Shown here: piece by piece, positions 1 through 10,263 of the stretch
Layout of the letters: the number at the start of each line of letters is the position of its first letter
Position numbering within the stretch: the stretch's first letter is position 1
DNA from: Phytophthora quininea
Lineage: Eukaryota; Oomycota; Peronosporomycetes; Peronosporales; Peronosporaceae
Length of the DNA: 64,000 nt
Direction of reading: 5' to 3'
Assembly (NCBI GenBank): GCA_011947345.1
Contig: JAAVTG010000075.1
Location: 1-64,000 of the forward strand
The notes under the pieces: model-generated
What the model was told of the DNA's origin: nothing
The model's input: only the letters and a program-made list of their open reading frames with translations
Database searches by the model: none
Position numbers and translations under genes: made by a program

Positions 1-320
1 GCTCCATGCATAGAGCAGGAGAACTGCTTCGCCTGCTGTCAGCTTCATCTTGTAGAAAAAGGAATTAGCGTAGACAGTGAGCTCCTCTGCTTCCCATCCT
101 CGTGCGCCTTGCGCTTCGTGCACCTCCACCGTTTCGAGCCTAAGTACAGGCGCATGGGCTCTTGGCAGGCGGGGCACAGCAGCGTCCGTTCGAGGAGCCC
201 CACGTCCATGCACCACCGGAGACACAGGTCCTTGTCGTAGCTGACGCGGGCGATATTGGCGAAGGAGAAGGTGGTGTCGTCCTCGGCAGGTGCATAGTGA
301 TGAGCGGCATGCCGATCCAT
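1..320 (-). pseudogene. Merlin (IS1595/ISXO2-like) transposase, N-terminal fragment at window edge
   Basis: The minus strand encodes a zinc-ribbon region (CPAC, then RWRC about 16 residues later) preceded by a tryptophan-rich helix (LRWCMDVGLL). This is the same arrangement as in the complete Merlin element at 42.7-44.0 kb (LTWCMRAGLI, CPKCGG, RWRC), so the two are relatives but clearly different copies. From about position 75 downwards the matching reading (NSFFYKMKLTAGEAVLLLYAW) lies in another frame, so a single-base break separates the zinc ribbon from the following helical part. The fragment runs off the left edge, so the DDE core, if present, is outside the window. No terminal inverted repeat was found between 320 and 420. 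The family call is good; whether the element is complete cannot be told. Confidence 0.7.
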
Positions 321-1138
321 GGGGCTTATGGACGGCCGGAGTTGCGCGCGTTTTGTAGACTGAGCTAATGCTAGAAGCGAGCAAATGGGGGCTCTGCCGG
401 GGTACTATACAAAGATCTAGTCAGTCACCGTGCTTGCGTGCTTTAAAAGGGCGCGAAAATGGGGGCTCTGCCCGGGCGCCGCCGCGAAATGAGCACGACA
501 GGTCCTGCAGCACAGTTTGACGGGCTCCGCGTGTGGGTTGAGTCTCACAACAAAATTGCGTCCGGCGCCAAGTGGCGCATTTGGAAAGTGGGGGCTCTGC
601 CCGGGAGAGCCGGGGAAGCTCTCCTCACTCTTGAAAAGAGGCCAGCTTGCGAGAGAGCTGTCCCCAGACGCCGTGTTCCTGTCGAGGTACTTTGCCCGAC
701 ATTTACGTGCTGAACGCATTTCTGCTACTCTACATCTGAAACCATGATAGAGCATGAAGATGTCATTTCACTAAAGTCAACGTCCCGTGATCCTGGACCG
801 TAATCACTGAAACGGTCCGTCCAATAATGGGAGTAGTTTGTCTTGTACCCCGGCGTCACGGCGTAGCAGCACTTGATCGTCAGGGCAGTACATCCGTTCC
901 ACGCGCCTCGCGTTTTCATGGTTGTTGTTGGCCGCTATCTGCTTGAGTTTGTTTTTGGTACTGTTGTTTCCAGTCAGTAACGTGACTCAAGTCATAGAAC
1001 ATGTCCCGTCCAAAAGCTTATTGGGCTGGATACGCTCTTGTCATAAAGTGCTGATTTGAAGAGCAAACGACAGGTTTCTTAAGTAGTTGGCCCAGTCGTC
1101 GCGTGTCTTTATCCCCTGTGTATGTTTTTTGTTCTCAA
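321..1138. other. Non-genic stretch with a short triple repeat
   Basis: No convincing coding region is visible. The only ordered feature is the thrice-repeated TGGGGGCTCTGCC motif annotated separately. Short open frames overlap one another on both strands and share nothing with known families. Confidence 0.6.
386..601 (+). repeat. Three dispersed copies of TGGGGGCTCTGCC
   Basis: The 13-base motif occurs at 386-398, 460-472 and 589-601, spaced by 74 and 129 bases. Each copy is preceded by a purine-rich run and followed by a C/G-rich hexamer (CGGGG or CGGG). The flanks between copies are not alike, so this is not a simple tandem array. It could be a subterminal motif of the Merlin element next door or a remnant of another repeat. 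Confidence 0.6.
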
Positions 1139-2063
1139 TCACTCGGTGTACTCTTTCAATGCTTGCAGATTCCGTACTGTTGTCCTGATGCCTCGAATGC
1201 CATAGCGTTCCAGTGATTCTGGGAACTCGCCTCTGCTTTCATTGCCACTATCGTAGATGCATTGTGTTGGTCTTGGGTAGCGGTGCAGCCAACCGGTATC
1301 CAGCAGATATGCCGCTTCGTTTATTGTGTCATCGTTCGCTGGCATTATTTCTATGAGTCTGGTGGACCTGTTAATAATTGTAAGCGCGTGAAAATTTTGC
1401 TTATCATAGGGTCCTATCACGTCGAACCACGGCTACACCGCGTCATTTTTTCCGGCAATTTGCTGTACGTTTTGGTTGGTGATATGCTTTTGTGTATGGA
1501 AGGCACCTCGACCTTGGCGATATTGTTTTGTTTGTATTTGGTTGTGTTAACATCGCGATCCTGTACCCTGGTCAGTGACGTCAAATAGAGGTTGAACACT
1601 TCCGTCCTTTCCTCTACTGCATCTTGCTGCAACGCTACCATGCTTGCACCTGGTCAAGCAATCATCTCCTCCAGTGTGGACGGTTCTTCACTGATCATCG
1701 GCAAGCGAGACAGCGCATCCACCACAGTGTTGTTTACATAGGCAATGTAGTGAAGAATCGGTCCACACTCTTCAATCTCAAGCCGCCACCTCATCATATG
1801 TACGTCATGAAAGGCGGCGTACGGCGTACGTCAAGTTGAGGTGGCCGGTGTGCAATTGCAGTTCTTGGCCAAGCAGGTTACTGCGAAACTCTCGTAGCAG
1901 GAGTGATGTACGAGTCGATTGGTCGGGTATGAAATTTGGGTTCCATTGCGCTTCTTCGACCAGATAGCAAACGCTTTGCCATCCTGCAAGATGACCTCTT
2001 CAAGTTGACTCTTATAGCCGTCGGTGCACACATGAAATAACCAACGAGCGGAAAGTCGTACAT
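1139..2063 (-). pseudogene. Ty3/Gypsy retrotransposon relic: RNase H, zinc-binding linker and integrase
   Basis: Read on the minus strand from 2063 downwards, three collinear pol segments appear in broken frames. First is RNase H (CTDGYKSQLEEVILQDGKAF near 2030-1970, followed by an IWSKKRNGTQISYP-like stretch). Then comes the RNase H tail with LHYIAYVNNTVVDALSRLPM (about 1760-1690), a Ty3/Gypsy hallmark. Last are the integrase zinc-binding linker and the start of the rve core (DVIGPYD-like, then FHALTIINRSTRLIEIMP, 1420-1140). The order RNase H before integrase is that of Ty3/Gypsy, not Copia. Several frameshifts are needed and no LTR was found, so this is a dead fragment. The reverse transcriptase domain should lie above 2063 but is not recognisable. 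Confidence 0.85.
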
Positions 2064-3284
2064 GCTGTTCCAGTGTGGTGCGGTTTATGAGTGCCTCAAC
2101 GAAATCTACCTATCGGTTAGCTTATGATGTGTTTGTTGAATACAACAAGGAAAACTATACAACGATCCTAGCCTATCTTGGCAAGAATTGATCATCCTGT
2201 CGAGATATGTGGGCGTCACACGCCTATGGTTACGTTTTCACTGCCGGAAACACTCCCACGAGTCGATTAGCGGGTGTCGAGTTCTTCTCTATTGCCTAGG
2301 CGAGTAGTCTATTCGGACAAGAATGCATAGGTCTCATTTTGGCATCAATGCGATAGTTGAACATCATCCATAGTTCCTATCAGTTTTCGGGCAAATTGAT
2401 TTAGTCTGATTTGAGTGATAATGTAAAACTTTCGACACGAATATTTGTCCCTTTGAGCCCCACAGGAAAGGGCGTTATGCTCACCATATCTGGGAGCGTT
2501 GGAACCACTGATTTGTGTAGTAGGTTTTCAGGTTGAACTGTGTAGGTGAAAACATAGTTCCAGAGACCATTACGCTTTTCATGCGAACAAGCGAGCAAGT
2601 TGAATTTGAACCATAGTGAACCGGTACTATTTGATATCAATCAACATCCCAACCCCGACAATAAGATCAGCTTTTTAGAGGTGTTTATTTGATTGAGACA
2701 TATGTATATATCATTTAAAATTAGTTAAGGTCTAATGGCCTTGAATTATTTGTCACAGAGACAAGCAACCAAGAATTGTTAGGCGGTACGTCCTTATGGG
2801 GAGCTAAGACTAACTACCTTCATTACTTAACCGCTGCTGTATATAAGTTACCTATTTCGAAAACCCGTGGAAGTTGGGACAGTGAATTGGAAAAGACAAG
2901 ACTCTTTTCCCTTTTAACTTTCGTCGATTTCGAATTGAACTATTAATTCGTTTCAGTAACTGTTTTTCCTCCCACAACAATTTAATTAGTATTGTGGCAT
3001 CCACCCAATCGAGGTCAGCGACCGTTTAGACTGATTTTCGATATCTGTCCAAGTCTGCTAATCCGTGTTAGCTAAGTGAGTATGGGTGCAATTTGTACAA
3101 AAATCCTTCTAATAATACCTGACAAATATTCGCCTAAAAATGGTCTTTAAAGGGATAGAGAGGTTGTGTCGGCTTTTTGTAAGAATGGGTCACAGCCTGA
3201 GTCACCATACAAAACTCAGGCTGTTTGTGACCTGTCAGCGATACATATGTTAGGAGGTTAGGGAAAAAGAGTAACCAATCAAAA
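2064..3284. other. AT-rich stretch without a recognisable gene
   Basis: This 1.2 kb is AT-rich compared with the gene island and has stops in all frames at short intervals. A 79-codon open frame on the minus strand (2401-2640) has no family resemblance I recognise. It may hold decayed reverse-transcriptase or LTR sequence from the Gypsy relic. Confidence 0.5.
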
Positions 3285-3382
3285 AGTGTGATATCGTGTG
3301 AATCGTGTTACTGATGGCACATTTCAAATCGTGTGAATCCATGTGACACTAAAAACGTTTAATCGTGTTAAAGTGTGTTACC
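3285..3382. repeat. TGTGA-rich block A
   Basis: Several GTGTGA/GTGTTA words (such as GTGTGAATC twice) occur within 100 bases just beyond the 3' end of the Lys/Ala-rich gene. Three similar blocks occur at 4183-4257, 5277-5414 and 6441-6534. Confidence 0.6.
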
Positions 3383-4062
3383 TGCGCCGTGCGGCACGAC
3401 TTCTTAGCGCGCAACTTGCTGGTCGTGCGGCGCGTCTTCTTCCCAGTCGCCGCCGCCTTCTTCCCTGTCACTGCTGCCTTCTTGCCTTTCGCCGCTGCCT
3501 TCTTCGCCGGCGCCCTTGGTTTCTTCGCCGGGGTCTTCGCCTTAGAAGCCTTGGCCTTCGCCGGCGCGCGACGGCGCTTCTTGGACACCACATCTGCTGG
3601 CGCCTCGGCGGCGGCGGCCTCATCAGCAGCGGTGGACGCTTCAGCGGCGTCAGCCTCTGCGGCGACTGTGGTCTCGTCAGCAGCGGGCTCCCTGGTGTCC
3701 ATTCCTTCGCCATGCTGCTCCCCTTCTTGCCCTTCGCTCTGGTGCTCTCCTTCGTCCCCCTCAAGGCTTGTGCCAACTGTTTGGGCGATCACGCGCAGCC
3801 ACCGCTCTAGCCTGTCCAAGCGGCTTTCTTCCACGCATGATTCGCTAGCGTTCTCTTGAACTTCTCCATACGCCGCATACAGAGACGGACTTCACACTCT
3901 ACCTGTACCTTGGAGGCGACTGCCGATGACGTGCGTCCTGAAGCAAGAATAGCGGAGGAGCTTGTTGCAGGGCCACTCCCTCTCGCTATCGGCGTCCGAG
4001 CACGGGTAGGTGCAGCGTAGAGTCTCGGTAGCCTTCGCGACTTGAGCGTGCGTCTTTGGCAT
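3349..4062 (-). pseudogene. Lys/Ala-rich histone-H1-like basic protein, interrupted
   Basis: A minus-strand frame starts at ATG 4062 (MPKTHAQVAKATETLRC) and runs to a stop at 3349, about 237 codons, broken by one in-frame TGA near 3893. The first 60 residues carry spaced Cys and His (RCTYPC, WPCNK, SCFRTHV) that could form a small zinc-binding module. The middle is acidic and Ala/Glu-rich. The last 75 residues are repeats of KKAA and AKKP type, like the tail of histone H1 or a bacterial HU-type extension, which suggests nucleic-acid binding. It lies between two TGTGA-rich blocks, immediately downstream of the Crypton gene and on the same strand, so it may be a passenger of that element. The stop could be a mutation of CGA. 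I do not recognise a named family. Confidence 0.5.
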
Positions 4063-4182
4063 CTTTCGAAATGAGGGGGAGAAGGTTACTTAACACTTTT
4101 ATGTTGCTAAATCACAAAATACAATCAACCTGTGGTTTCGAATGATTTAAAATTGTTTTAAATACACCTACTTAATGTTATC

Positions 4183-4257
4183 TAGTGTGACACTGTGATT
4201 CAATGTGCGGTATTGTGACACTTGAATGTGATATCACATGAGACAGTGTCACATGTT
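4183..4257. repeat. TGTGA-rich block B
   Basis: The block holds words such as TGTGACACTGTGATT and TGTGATATCACATGAGACA, including inverted copies. It lies between the Lys/Ala-rich gene and the stop codon of the Crypton gene. Confidence 0.6.
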
Positions 4258-5241
4258 ATTCAGCGTCAAATACCGAGCTTGCTCCTGCCTTCTCAATCCT
4301 TTTCCTCATTGCGTCCAGCGTCAACTGCAGCCTCTGGCACTTTCGCTCGAGTACTTGAGCAACCGCTTCTGGTGACACATGATCTCTGGCAGATAGAAAC
4401 TCAATGACGTCATATAAAACCTTGCGCTGCTTGTAGTACTGGCGTTCCGCGTCATTCGATCTCCACTTCGCCCCACAACGCGACTCCAGATCCTGCACCG
4501 CTGGGCCACCAGCGACACCCCTCGTGTACTCCGCCCAAACCTCAACCACAGAGCGCAAACCTCGGGCAAGGCGATACGCGGTCGGCGGCTTTGTCTGACG
4601 CTCGCTCAGCTGTTGATCTTGGTCAGATGCTAACACCAGCTGGAATCGGCCACCGACAAGCGAGCAAACTAGGGTATGCGTAGCACGAAGAGAGTCCTCA
4701 ATAGCCGTCAGTCGAAGCCCAGTGCTGGCAAAGTTACTTTCTAAAACGTTGGTAAGAATTGGTAGAGCGGCACGTACAGTGGTGATCAAACCTGTATCCG
4801 ATTCACTTTGAAGTCGCTGTAGCTGTACTTTCGCAAACGCTTGGAAAGCATCGGTAGAGAAGAGAGCATGCTGGAACAGGGGTGCTTTGGGTGCGCCTTT
4901 TGAAAAAGCACTGCATCCTGACGCACCACGTCTCATAAATTCGATAGTAAACGGAGAAAACGTTGGCCTGCGATGTCACGAATCTCTCCATTATCAAACT
5001 GAGTTTTCCACGTGTCAATCCAGGGGAACACCATAGCTCGCAGAGTCTCCGGGACAGAGCACTCAGCACGCGGGAGAAAAAATTCCCCACCACCTGCATT
5101 AAAACTAGCTAACGCCCTGACAACTTCACGAGGCAGAGTAATCAGATAACAACCCTCCATTTTTCGTTGTTCCATCGACCACCTCTCCGGATACTGGGTT
5201 CGGATGCGCCTATAGCTTCGGCTATAACGCATGAGCTTGTT

Positions 5242-5420
5242 CTACGGGTGTGGGTCACCTGTTATATCAATCAGAAACAGTGTTAATCAGTGTTGTGTAT
5301 AAGCAGTGTGATTCACATCGTGTGATTCCATGTGATTTATTGTGACCTGTGAAAAATGTCACATGTTAATGAATGGCACATGGCAACAAATGTCACTTGT
5401 GAAAACGTGTGATCCGGTAC
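5242..5420 (-). other. Intron of the Crypton gene, containing TGTGA-rich block C
   Basis: Splicing GTACC (from 5420) to TAG (5242-5244) joins AAA-AG to A-ACA and restores a frame that reads into IRRGGRWN, the expected motif of this family. At 179 bases it is longer than the 57-71-base introns elsewhere in the window, because it carries the TGTGA-rich block (5277-5414). Confidence 0.7.
5277..5414. repeat. TGTGA-rich block C (intronic)
   Basis: Words such as GTGTGATTCACATCGTGTGATT and repeated TGTGACC, TGTCAC and GTGTGATCC fill most of the Crypton intron. The final GTGTGATCC is also present in block D. Confidence 0.6.
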
Positions 5421-6440
5421 CTTTTGCTGTTGACGCCGCACGCTTTCAACGCTTTGTTCAGCCCACTAGCTTGGGCGCTATACGAGATCTCGCGGTCCTT
5501 GATCTTGTCATCAATGAGCTGGATGTTGTACCACGACGACCGCTCCTGAAGATCAGGGAACGCCTCCCCGAGCACATGAAACCGCCAGAAGAAATACATG
5601 GCCAGCGCTCCAATCGGGCACACTATCACGTCGCGACGCCGAATGCAGCCTCCATACTCGATCCGGCCGAACTGGTTCATCTTGCCTTGATCCATCACAG
5701 CCAGGGCGGCCACGCATGTCGTTGGGTCCTCGTTCGGTAGCTCCATAGAGAAGAGATCCGGCAACTGCAGCTTCCGTGTCGTCTCTCCTCGCGCCATTAG
5801 AGCGTGTCCAAACAGTAGGTCTACGCGATCCCGAAGCCCCGTCCCGAGTTCTGTGCCATGAAGTACTCAGCAACGTTCTTCAACTGATCAGTCGAGTAGG
5901 TGTCTTGAACAGTTCCCTTGCCACGGTCGTCGAACTTCTCGCGCTTGCGATTGGTTCGTTCCCGCTTGTGCGTCCGCAGATACTCTGAGAGAGCTTTTCC
6001 GCGTGGGTGGGGCACGGGGTCAACCCCTAACGACTGCTGCGTGCTGTACAGGTCAACCATCGCTTTGACGTACCCTTCTAAGTCCTCTGCGGAGAGGGGG
6101 ACGACCTCTCCATTTTCCATGCGTCGTGAGCCTCACGGACGCACCACCTCCTCCAGAAAAAGCAGAAGCTTTCCCTCCGTGACGACACTGCCGTCGACGA
6201 ACGCTCGGGTTGCACACCAGCCCAGCCATTATTGCTGCTTTGGCTCGTAGCTGCGCCTGGTGTTGTGCGCACGCCGCTGGAGGCTGTCCGCTACAACCTG
6301 CTGCACGGCGCCTTGGACGGCGGCGTTGTTGGCGATCGCTCGTGCTGCGTTCTCCGCCATCGGCAAATCTTGGAATGAGTGGATGTCCGGTCCGCGGCGC
6401 CCCTCTCCCAGAACCGCCCTTTCCCAGATTTTATTTCGTG

Positions 6441-6534
6441 TTATTCACACGCTTTCACATGTGCTCACTGAGGGTGAAAATGTGTGATCCACTACAACAT
6501 GGAATGACTGTGATAGACTAACACGGTTTCACAA
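6441..6534. repeat. TGTGA-rich block D
   Basis: TTCACACGC, TTTCACATGTG, GTGTGATCC and CTGTGATAG lie 80-170 bases upstream of the Crypton start codon. Together with block A this block brackets the 3.2 kb Crypton plus Lys/Ala-rich unit. Confidence 0.6.
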
Positions 6535-7436
6535 TTTAACTTGTCCTAGTTGATTGTATAAAAACAACCCTAACCGCAGTTGATACATTCTGTGTCTATC
6601 CTATTTATGCACAAAAACAGCCAGTGTCAGGGCGTGACTTTGGTGACTCCCAGTGACCTGGGTCACGACATGGCCGCTGACACAGCTACGTTTAGAAGAA
6701 TTCTAGGTAGAAATATATGCTCCTTCTTCTTCACGAACCACTGTGTATGAGTGCTGTAAGTCAACAATGCCTGGTACCGTATACTGTGTTCACATTGCGA
6801 ACAAGCTTTCCAGGCAATGCCTCGGAGAAGAGGTATGCGAATGATCGTAACCAAAAACACAAAAATACAAGGAAATCAAGATGTAGATATGAAACGTAAC
6901 TACATCATGTCTTAGTTATTAGTAAATATTTCTAAAGGTTTATTTAAGCGGACCAGTCATACGGGAAACGAGACTGAAAAGTAAGCTTTTCTCATATTTC
7001 GGATTGCAGAGACTGCCCGCGACGTACGTAATACCTAATACTTGAAATATCAAGCTACTCGATGATGGCATTTCACGTATCTAATATATCAGACGTAATC
7101 AAATTTCATATTTTCAGTTTGGTTTTGCACTTTTCTTACAGACACGGCATGCTACCGCAGTAACGTATATTTGCCTTAATTGTATTTGTATATTAGAATT
7201 CGTATTCTGTAATTGAATTTCAGACAGATGGTCACTTTATTGTTTAAGGTGATATTAGCCAATGCTAGTCGTAAAACGCGGTCGGTCTAAAATGCGGATT
7301 CGTAACACACACGAATAACCCGTAAGAGAGGTTAAACAGTAACATCAACAATCGATTGTTTAATCCTCAACCTAGTATCGTAACTTTCGTGTGATGTAGA
7401 CACTCTCAGCTTTGGCATAATTAGATGTAAAGACGC
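6535..7436. other. AT-rich stretch without a recognisable gene
   Basis: The sequence is AT-rich with short open frames only. I see no family resemblance and no clear repeats. Confidence 0.55.
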
Positions 7437-7927
7437 TTGGGCACCTACTGCAGAATCTGCACTTTGAATTCCATCGAAATGTGTCGTGTGATGAAGATGG
7501 ACCTTAACCGTAATCCTGATCCATCACTGGAAGAATTAAAGAATAGTGATATTGTGATATTCCCTGGCGACTTGGTACATGGTGGATCAACGTTCAACCA
7601 GGTAATCTGCAGAGCCCACTGCATACTGCTAGTCAAAAGCGTGAATCACGTTGAGAACTAAACAGAAGAAACGCGCTGAAGCAGTTCATGTGCCCACGTT
7701 GTAAATGCTTCTTCGCTACCAAGGCAATTGTTCGAGATCACCCTCGTCGTACAAAAAGGACCTCGACTACAGGAACAAACGCCAGCGGTGCAGATATACA
7801 GACGAACGGTAGACACGATACGAATTCTGTCCTCTTGACAGAGCCCTATTTCCTAGTCGAAGTGCAAACCGAAGTTCTCGAAGCACAGAACGCCGAAGGA
7901 GAAGTAGCTGCAGAGTGGCTAAAATAG
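7437..7927 (+). pseudogene. Possible fragment of an oxygenase-like plus zinc-finger protein
   Basis: A first open frame (7437-7661) ends with IVIFPGDLVHGGSTFNQ and RAHCILL, a pattern seen in double-stranded beta-helix oxygenase-like domains of protist proteins (G-D-L-x-H-x-G, then R-x-H). A second frame (7688-7927) begins MCPRCKCFFATKAIVRDHPR, resembling a single C2H2-like finger. The two frames are separated by a stop and a frame change. Neither has a convincing start, and the surroundings are transposon debris. This is a weak call made from two short motifs. Confidence 0.3.
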
Positions 7928-8692
7928 TCTTAGGGGAATGTTGTCCCAATTATCGAGATGATTGGTTATTATTATGTAGGGCTAGGGATGGGTTTTGGGC
8001 CAAACCCTAATCTGGTATTTGAAGCTCCTTCGGCAGTTAACAATTTTAATGTTAAATACCACCAAAATGTATAGCTTTACTATCGAAGTAGCTTCCTATC
8101 TGTTAGTACCGATGGCAGCTTTAAAATCGTACAACAAGACAAGTTGTGACGCTCTAAAACACAGAGTTTGTGTAGGCGTACCTAACCTTATCACGACAGT
8201 ATAATTACTTGACTTAAAGTTTGCATATGTATCGCTTATATCTTCGGAGACGCTCTATATTAGACAAATACTTATATTTCCCGCTAGAAGAAGTATACAG
8301 TATCGATGAGCTAATGCACGTATTCGCATTAGCTGCGCACAAAGACGCAGCGCCTAGCAAACTTGTGTGACCGATTAATTCAAGGTCGATAGACCTTAAT
8401 AAGTTTTAAATAAGATATTCAGATGCCTCGATCAAAAAGGCACCTAGTATAGACTTAACATTATCACCCAAGGTAGGGTTGCTGGTCGAGACCAACATAT
8501 AATTATGGTTAATCGTGTATCGCGACAACAAGTAGCTATCATAGACCATGTTGGTATGCCTGGCTCGCAGCGACTGACGGCAGGGTTCCGGTCGCACTTA
8601 CCGAGTAGGAACGCGCGGCGTACGACGGAGTTAAGGTGGTGCAGCTTTCCTGGCGCTCCCAATAGCTGACGCAAAGATGGTTTTGCTGACGG
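7928..8692. other. Stretch without a recognisable gene
   Basis: Short overlapping open frames occur on both strands. No motif is visible before the Gypsy fragment that starts at about 8693. Confidence 0.5.
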
Positions 8693-8875
8693 GTGCATCT
8701 TAGGTGTTGGCTGGGTCGTGTCAAGAAGCACATTCGCGGTAAGTTGCTGCCATGGCCTATGAAGCTGATAGAATATCGTAATTCTGTCGAACACATTGAA
8801 GAGACCAACAATGTCTGGGCAGATATGCTGTCCAGGCGGAAAAGCCCCCAGCAAGTGTTGCGGTCAAATGAATGA
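8693..8875 (+). pseudogene. Ty3/Gypsy RNase H tail fragment
   Basis: The frame reads PWPMKLIEYRNSVEHIEETN followed by NVWADMLSRR. This matches the end of RNase H in chromovirus-like Gypsy elements (LxEFxYxIEHIxGxxNxWADLLSRW). Only about 60 codons remain and no other pol domain is joined to it. It differs from the Gypsy relic at 1.1-2.1 kb, so two Gypsy families left debris here. Confidence 0.65.
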
Positions 8876-9199
8876 TATGGCGGCGGCAGTGTGAGCAGAA
8901 TGACGACCCTGGCTACCAAATAATTAGAAGTGTGAGTCAAGCATCGATCAGAACATTAGGTGATGGCGGGGGATCTTACAAATACTCACAGGAGGAACAC
9001 ACCGTGCTCAAAACGACTATACAGCACTCACACAAAAATATGCACAAACCCAACGCAACGACAGCACCCCCCTCTTCTACCTCCATTCCAGAATCTTTTG
9101 CCCAACGTTGAGTGTCAGCGCCACAGTGCCTCGGCGACACCGGTGGCATTGAGGCCGTACAGTAACAAGATGAAAGACGTGTACCGCAGCTTTGTGGGT

Positions 9200-9732
9200 G
9201 TGATCGAGTGGGAGATGCTGAGGCGTCCTGAGGCGCAGAGTAGACATTGGGTTGTCTCAAGCCTGTCGTTTATTCGGATGCAAATTGGGCAGACGACTCA
9301 CCAGCAGCAAAGGTTTTCTAGCGGTGCCGTCCTGCAGATTAACGAGATGGCTATTGCTGTGTCCTCTCGCAGTGAAGCTGCCGTGGCACTTTCAACCATG
9401 GAAGCTGAATATGTTGCTGCGTGCTCGGCCGTGCAAGATTGCATTGCAGTCTACCAATTGCTCCAAGAGCTTGGTCTGCTTTGCGAAAGCGACTACATCA
9501 CGCTACATGTCAACAACCAGTCAGCTATCAAGTCGATGCAGAAGTTTCGACCCAGCTCACTCGACACATGAACATCAAGTACCATTTTGTCAGAGACACC
9601 ATCGCCAGTAAGCAGGTCAAAGTTGAGTATTGCCCTACTCAAAAACAAGCTGTCGACATTTTGACCAAGGCCACTGACCGAATTATCATTGGTCGTCTCT
9701 GCAATTTGCTTCGCCACGCAGATCGTGCTTGA
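9200..9732 (+). pseudogene. Ty1/Copia RNase H and pol C-terminus, degraded
   Basis: The order is SDANWADD (about 9277), then AVALSTMEAEYVAACSAVQD (about 9380-9440), HVNNQSAIKSMQK (about 9508-9546), and after a frame change HMNIKYHFVRDTI and VEYCPTQKQAVDILTKA. These are the standard motifs of the Copia RNase H and the end of pol. At least two frame changes separate them. Upstream domains are missing. It is not close to the intact Copia at 47.8-52.9 kb, whose corresponding region reads SSELTAASKCVEDLIWARKL. Confidence 0.85.
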
Positions 9733-9739
9733 GAGGGAG

Positions 9740-10016
9740 TGTTGCAAGATCAAATTCGTGCAAGCATTACACCAGTGATATGCGGCCAGCGAGAGCGACG
9801 GACGCACACAAGCAACTACTATACTACGCACGCTCACTTGAGTACTGTTCGAAGGACAGGCTATGAGTGTCGTCAGCTTCATGCTTCATCTCCAAGAGGC
9901 AAGAAGATAGCCTTTCATGTAGTCCAGAGCTCCTTTCCTTCTCATTCTCAATTCTACCAGCTACCAGTAACATCAATAAAAACATATTGCCTCCACACAC
10001 AGCAGGGAACCCGACA
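9740..10016 (+). repeat. Candidate 3' LTR of the degraded Copia element
   Basis: A purine tract (GAGAGGGAG, 9731-9739) follows the pol stop and is followed by TGTTGCAAGATC, a typical LTR start. The most plausible end is AACCCGACA at 10016, giving imperfect TGT...ACA ends. No second LTR is present, so the boundaries are inferred. Confidence 0.4.
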
Positions 10017-10263
10017 ATATCATTTATACCTTTTTGTTGGCAAGCGAATATATGTAGCGGTCCGCAATGCCCCAGCAAAAGCAAATAAATACTACAAACT
10101 TGCTCAACAGATCAGTATATTATTGATTAGAGCGATAGGCATCCAGCTATCTAAATGCATGCGTCGACGGTTGTCACGTCCCAATATTCTTTGTTTACCT
10201 TCAAGGGAGACTTCCATCAGCCGCGCCAGCCGCAATTATCTTCAACTAAAAATACGGTGTTAG

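Larger units (their letters stand above)
4256..6360 (-). pseudogene. CryptonF tyrosine recombinase with GCR1_C DNA-binding domain, inactivated
   Basis: The gene begins at ATG 6360 (MAENAARAIANNAAVQGAV). N-terminal Crypton motifs follow (KLLLFLEEVV, then LEGYVKAMVDLYSTQQSLG). Next is the catalytic part (MARGETTRKLQLPDLFSMEL, MNQFGRIEYGGCIRR, GALAMYFFWRFHVLGEAFPD), related to the Ndc10 family. After an intron (5242-5420) comes GASEPSIRRGGRW with MEGCYLITLPRE, whose tyrosine is a candidate nucleophile, then VFPWIDTW. The C-terminus is a GCR1_C-type domain (WAEYTRGVAGGPAVQDLE, CGAKWR, YYKQRKVLYDVI). Inactivating changes are an in-frame TAA near 6229, a TGA near 6137, and frame changes near 5840 and in an A-run near 5158. 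Cryptons move through a circular intermediate and lack terminal inverted repeats, so boundaries cannot be set. Identification is firm; activity is unlikely. Confidence 0.88.

Noticed and set aside
386..601. CRISPR-like array
   Set aside because: Only three short direct copies with unequal spacers, in a eukaryotic genome; no array structure.
3349..3859. Plus-strand frames rich in Ala/Phe/Ser opposite the Lys/Ala-rich gene
   Set aside because: They are the complementary-strand shadow of the AAG/GCC-rich minus-strand gene.
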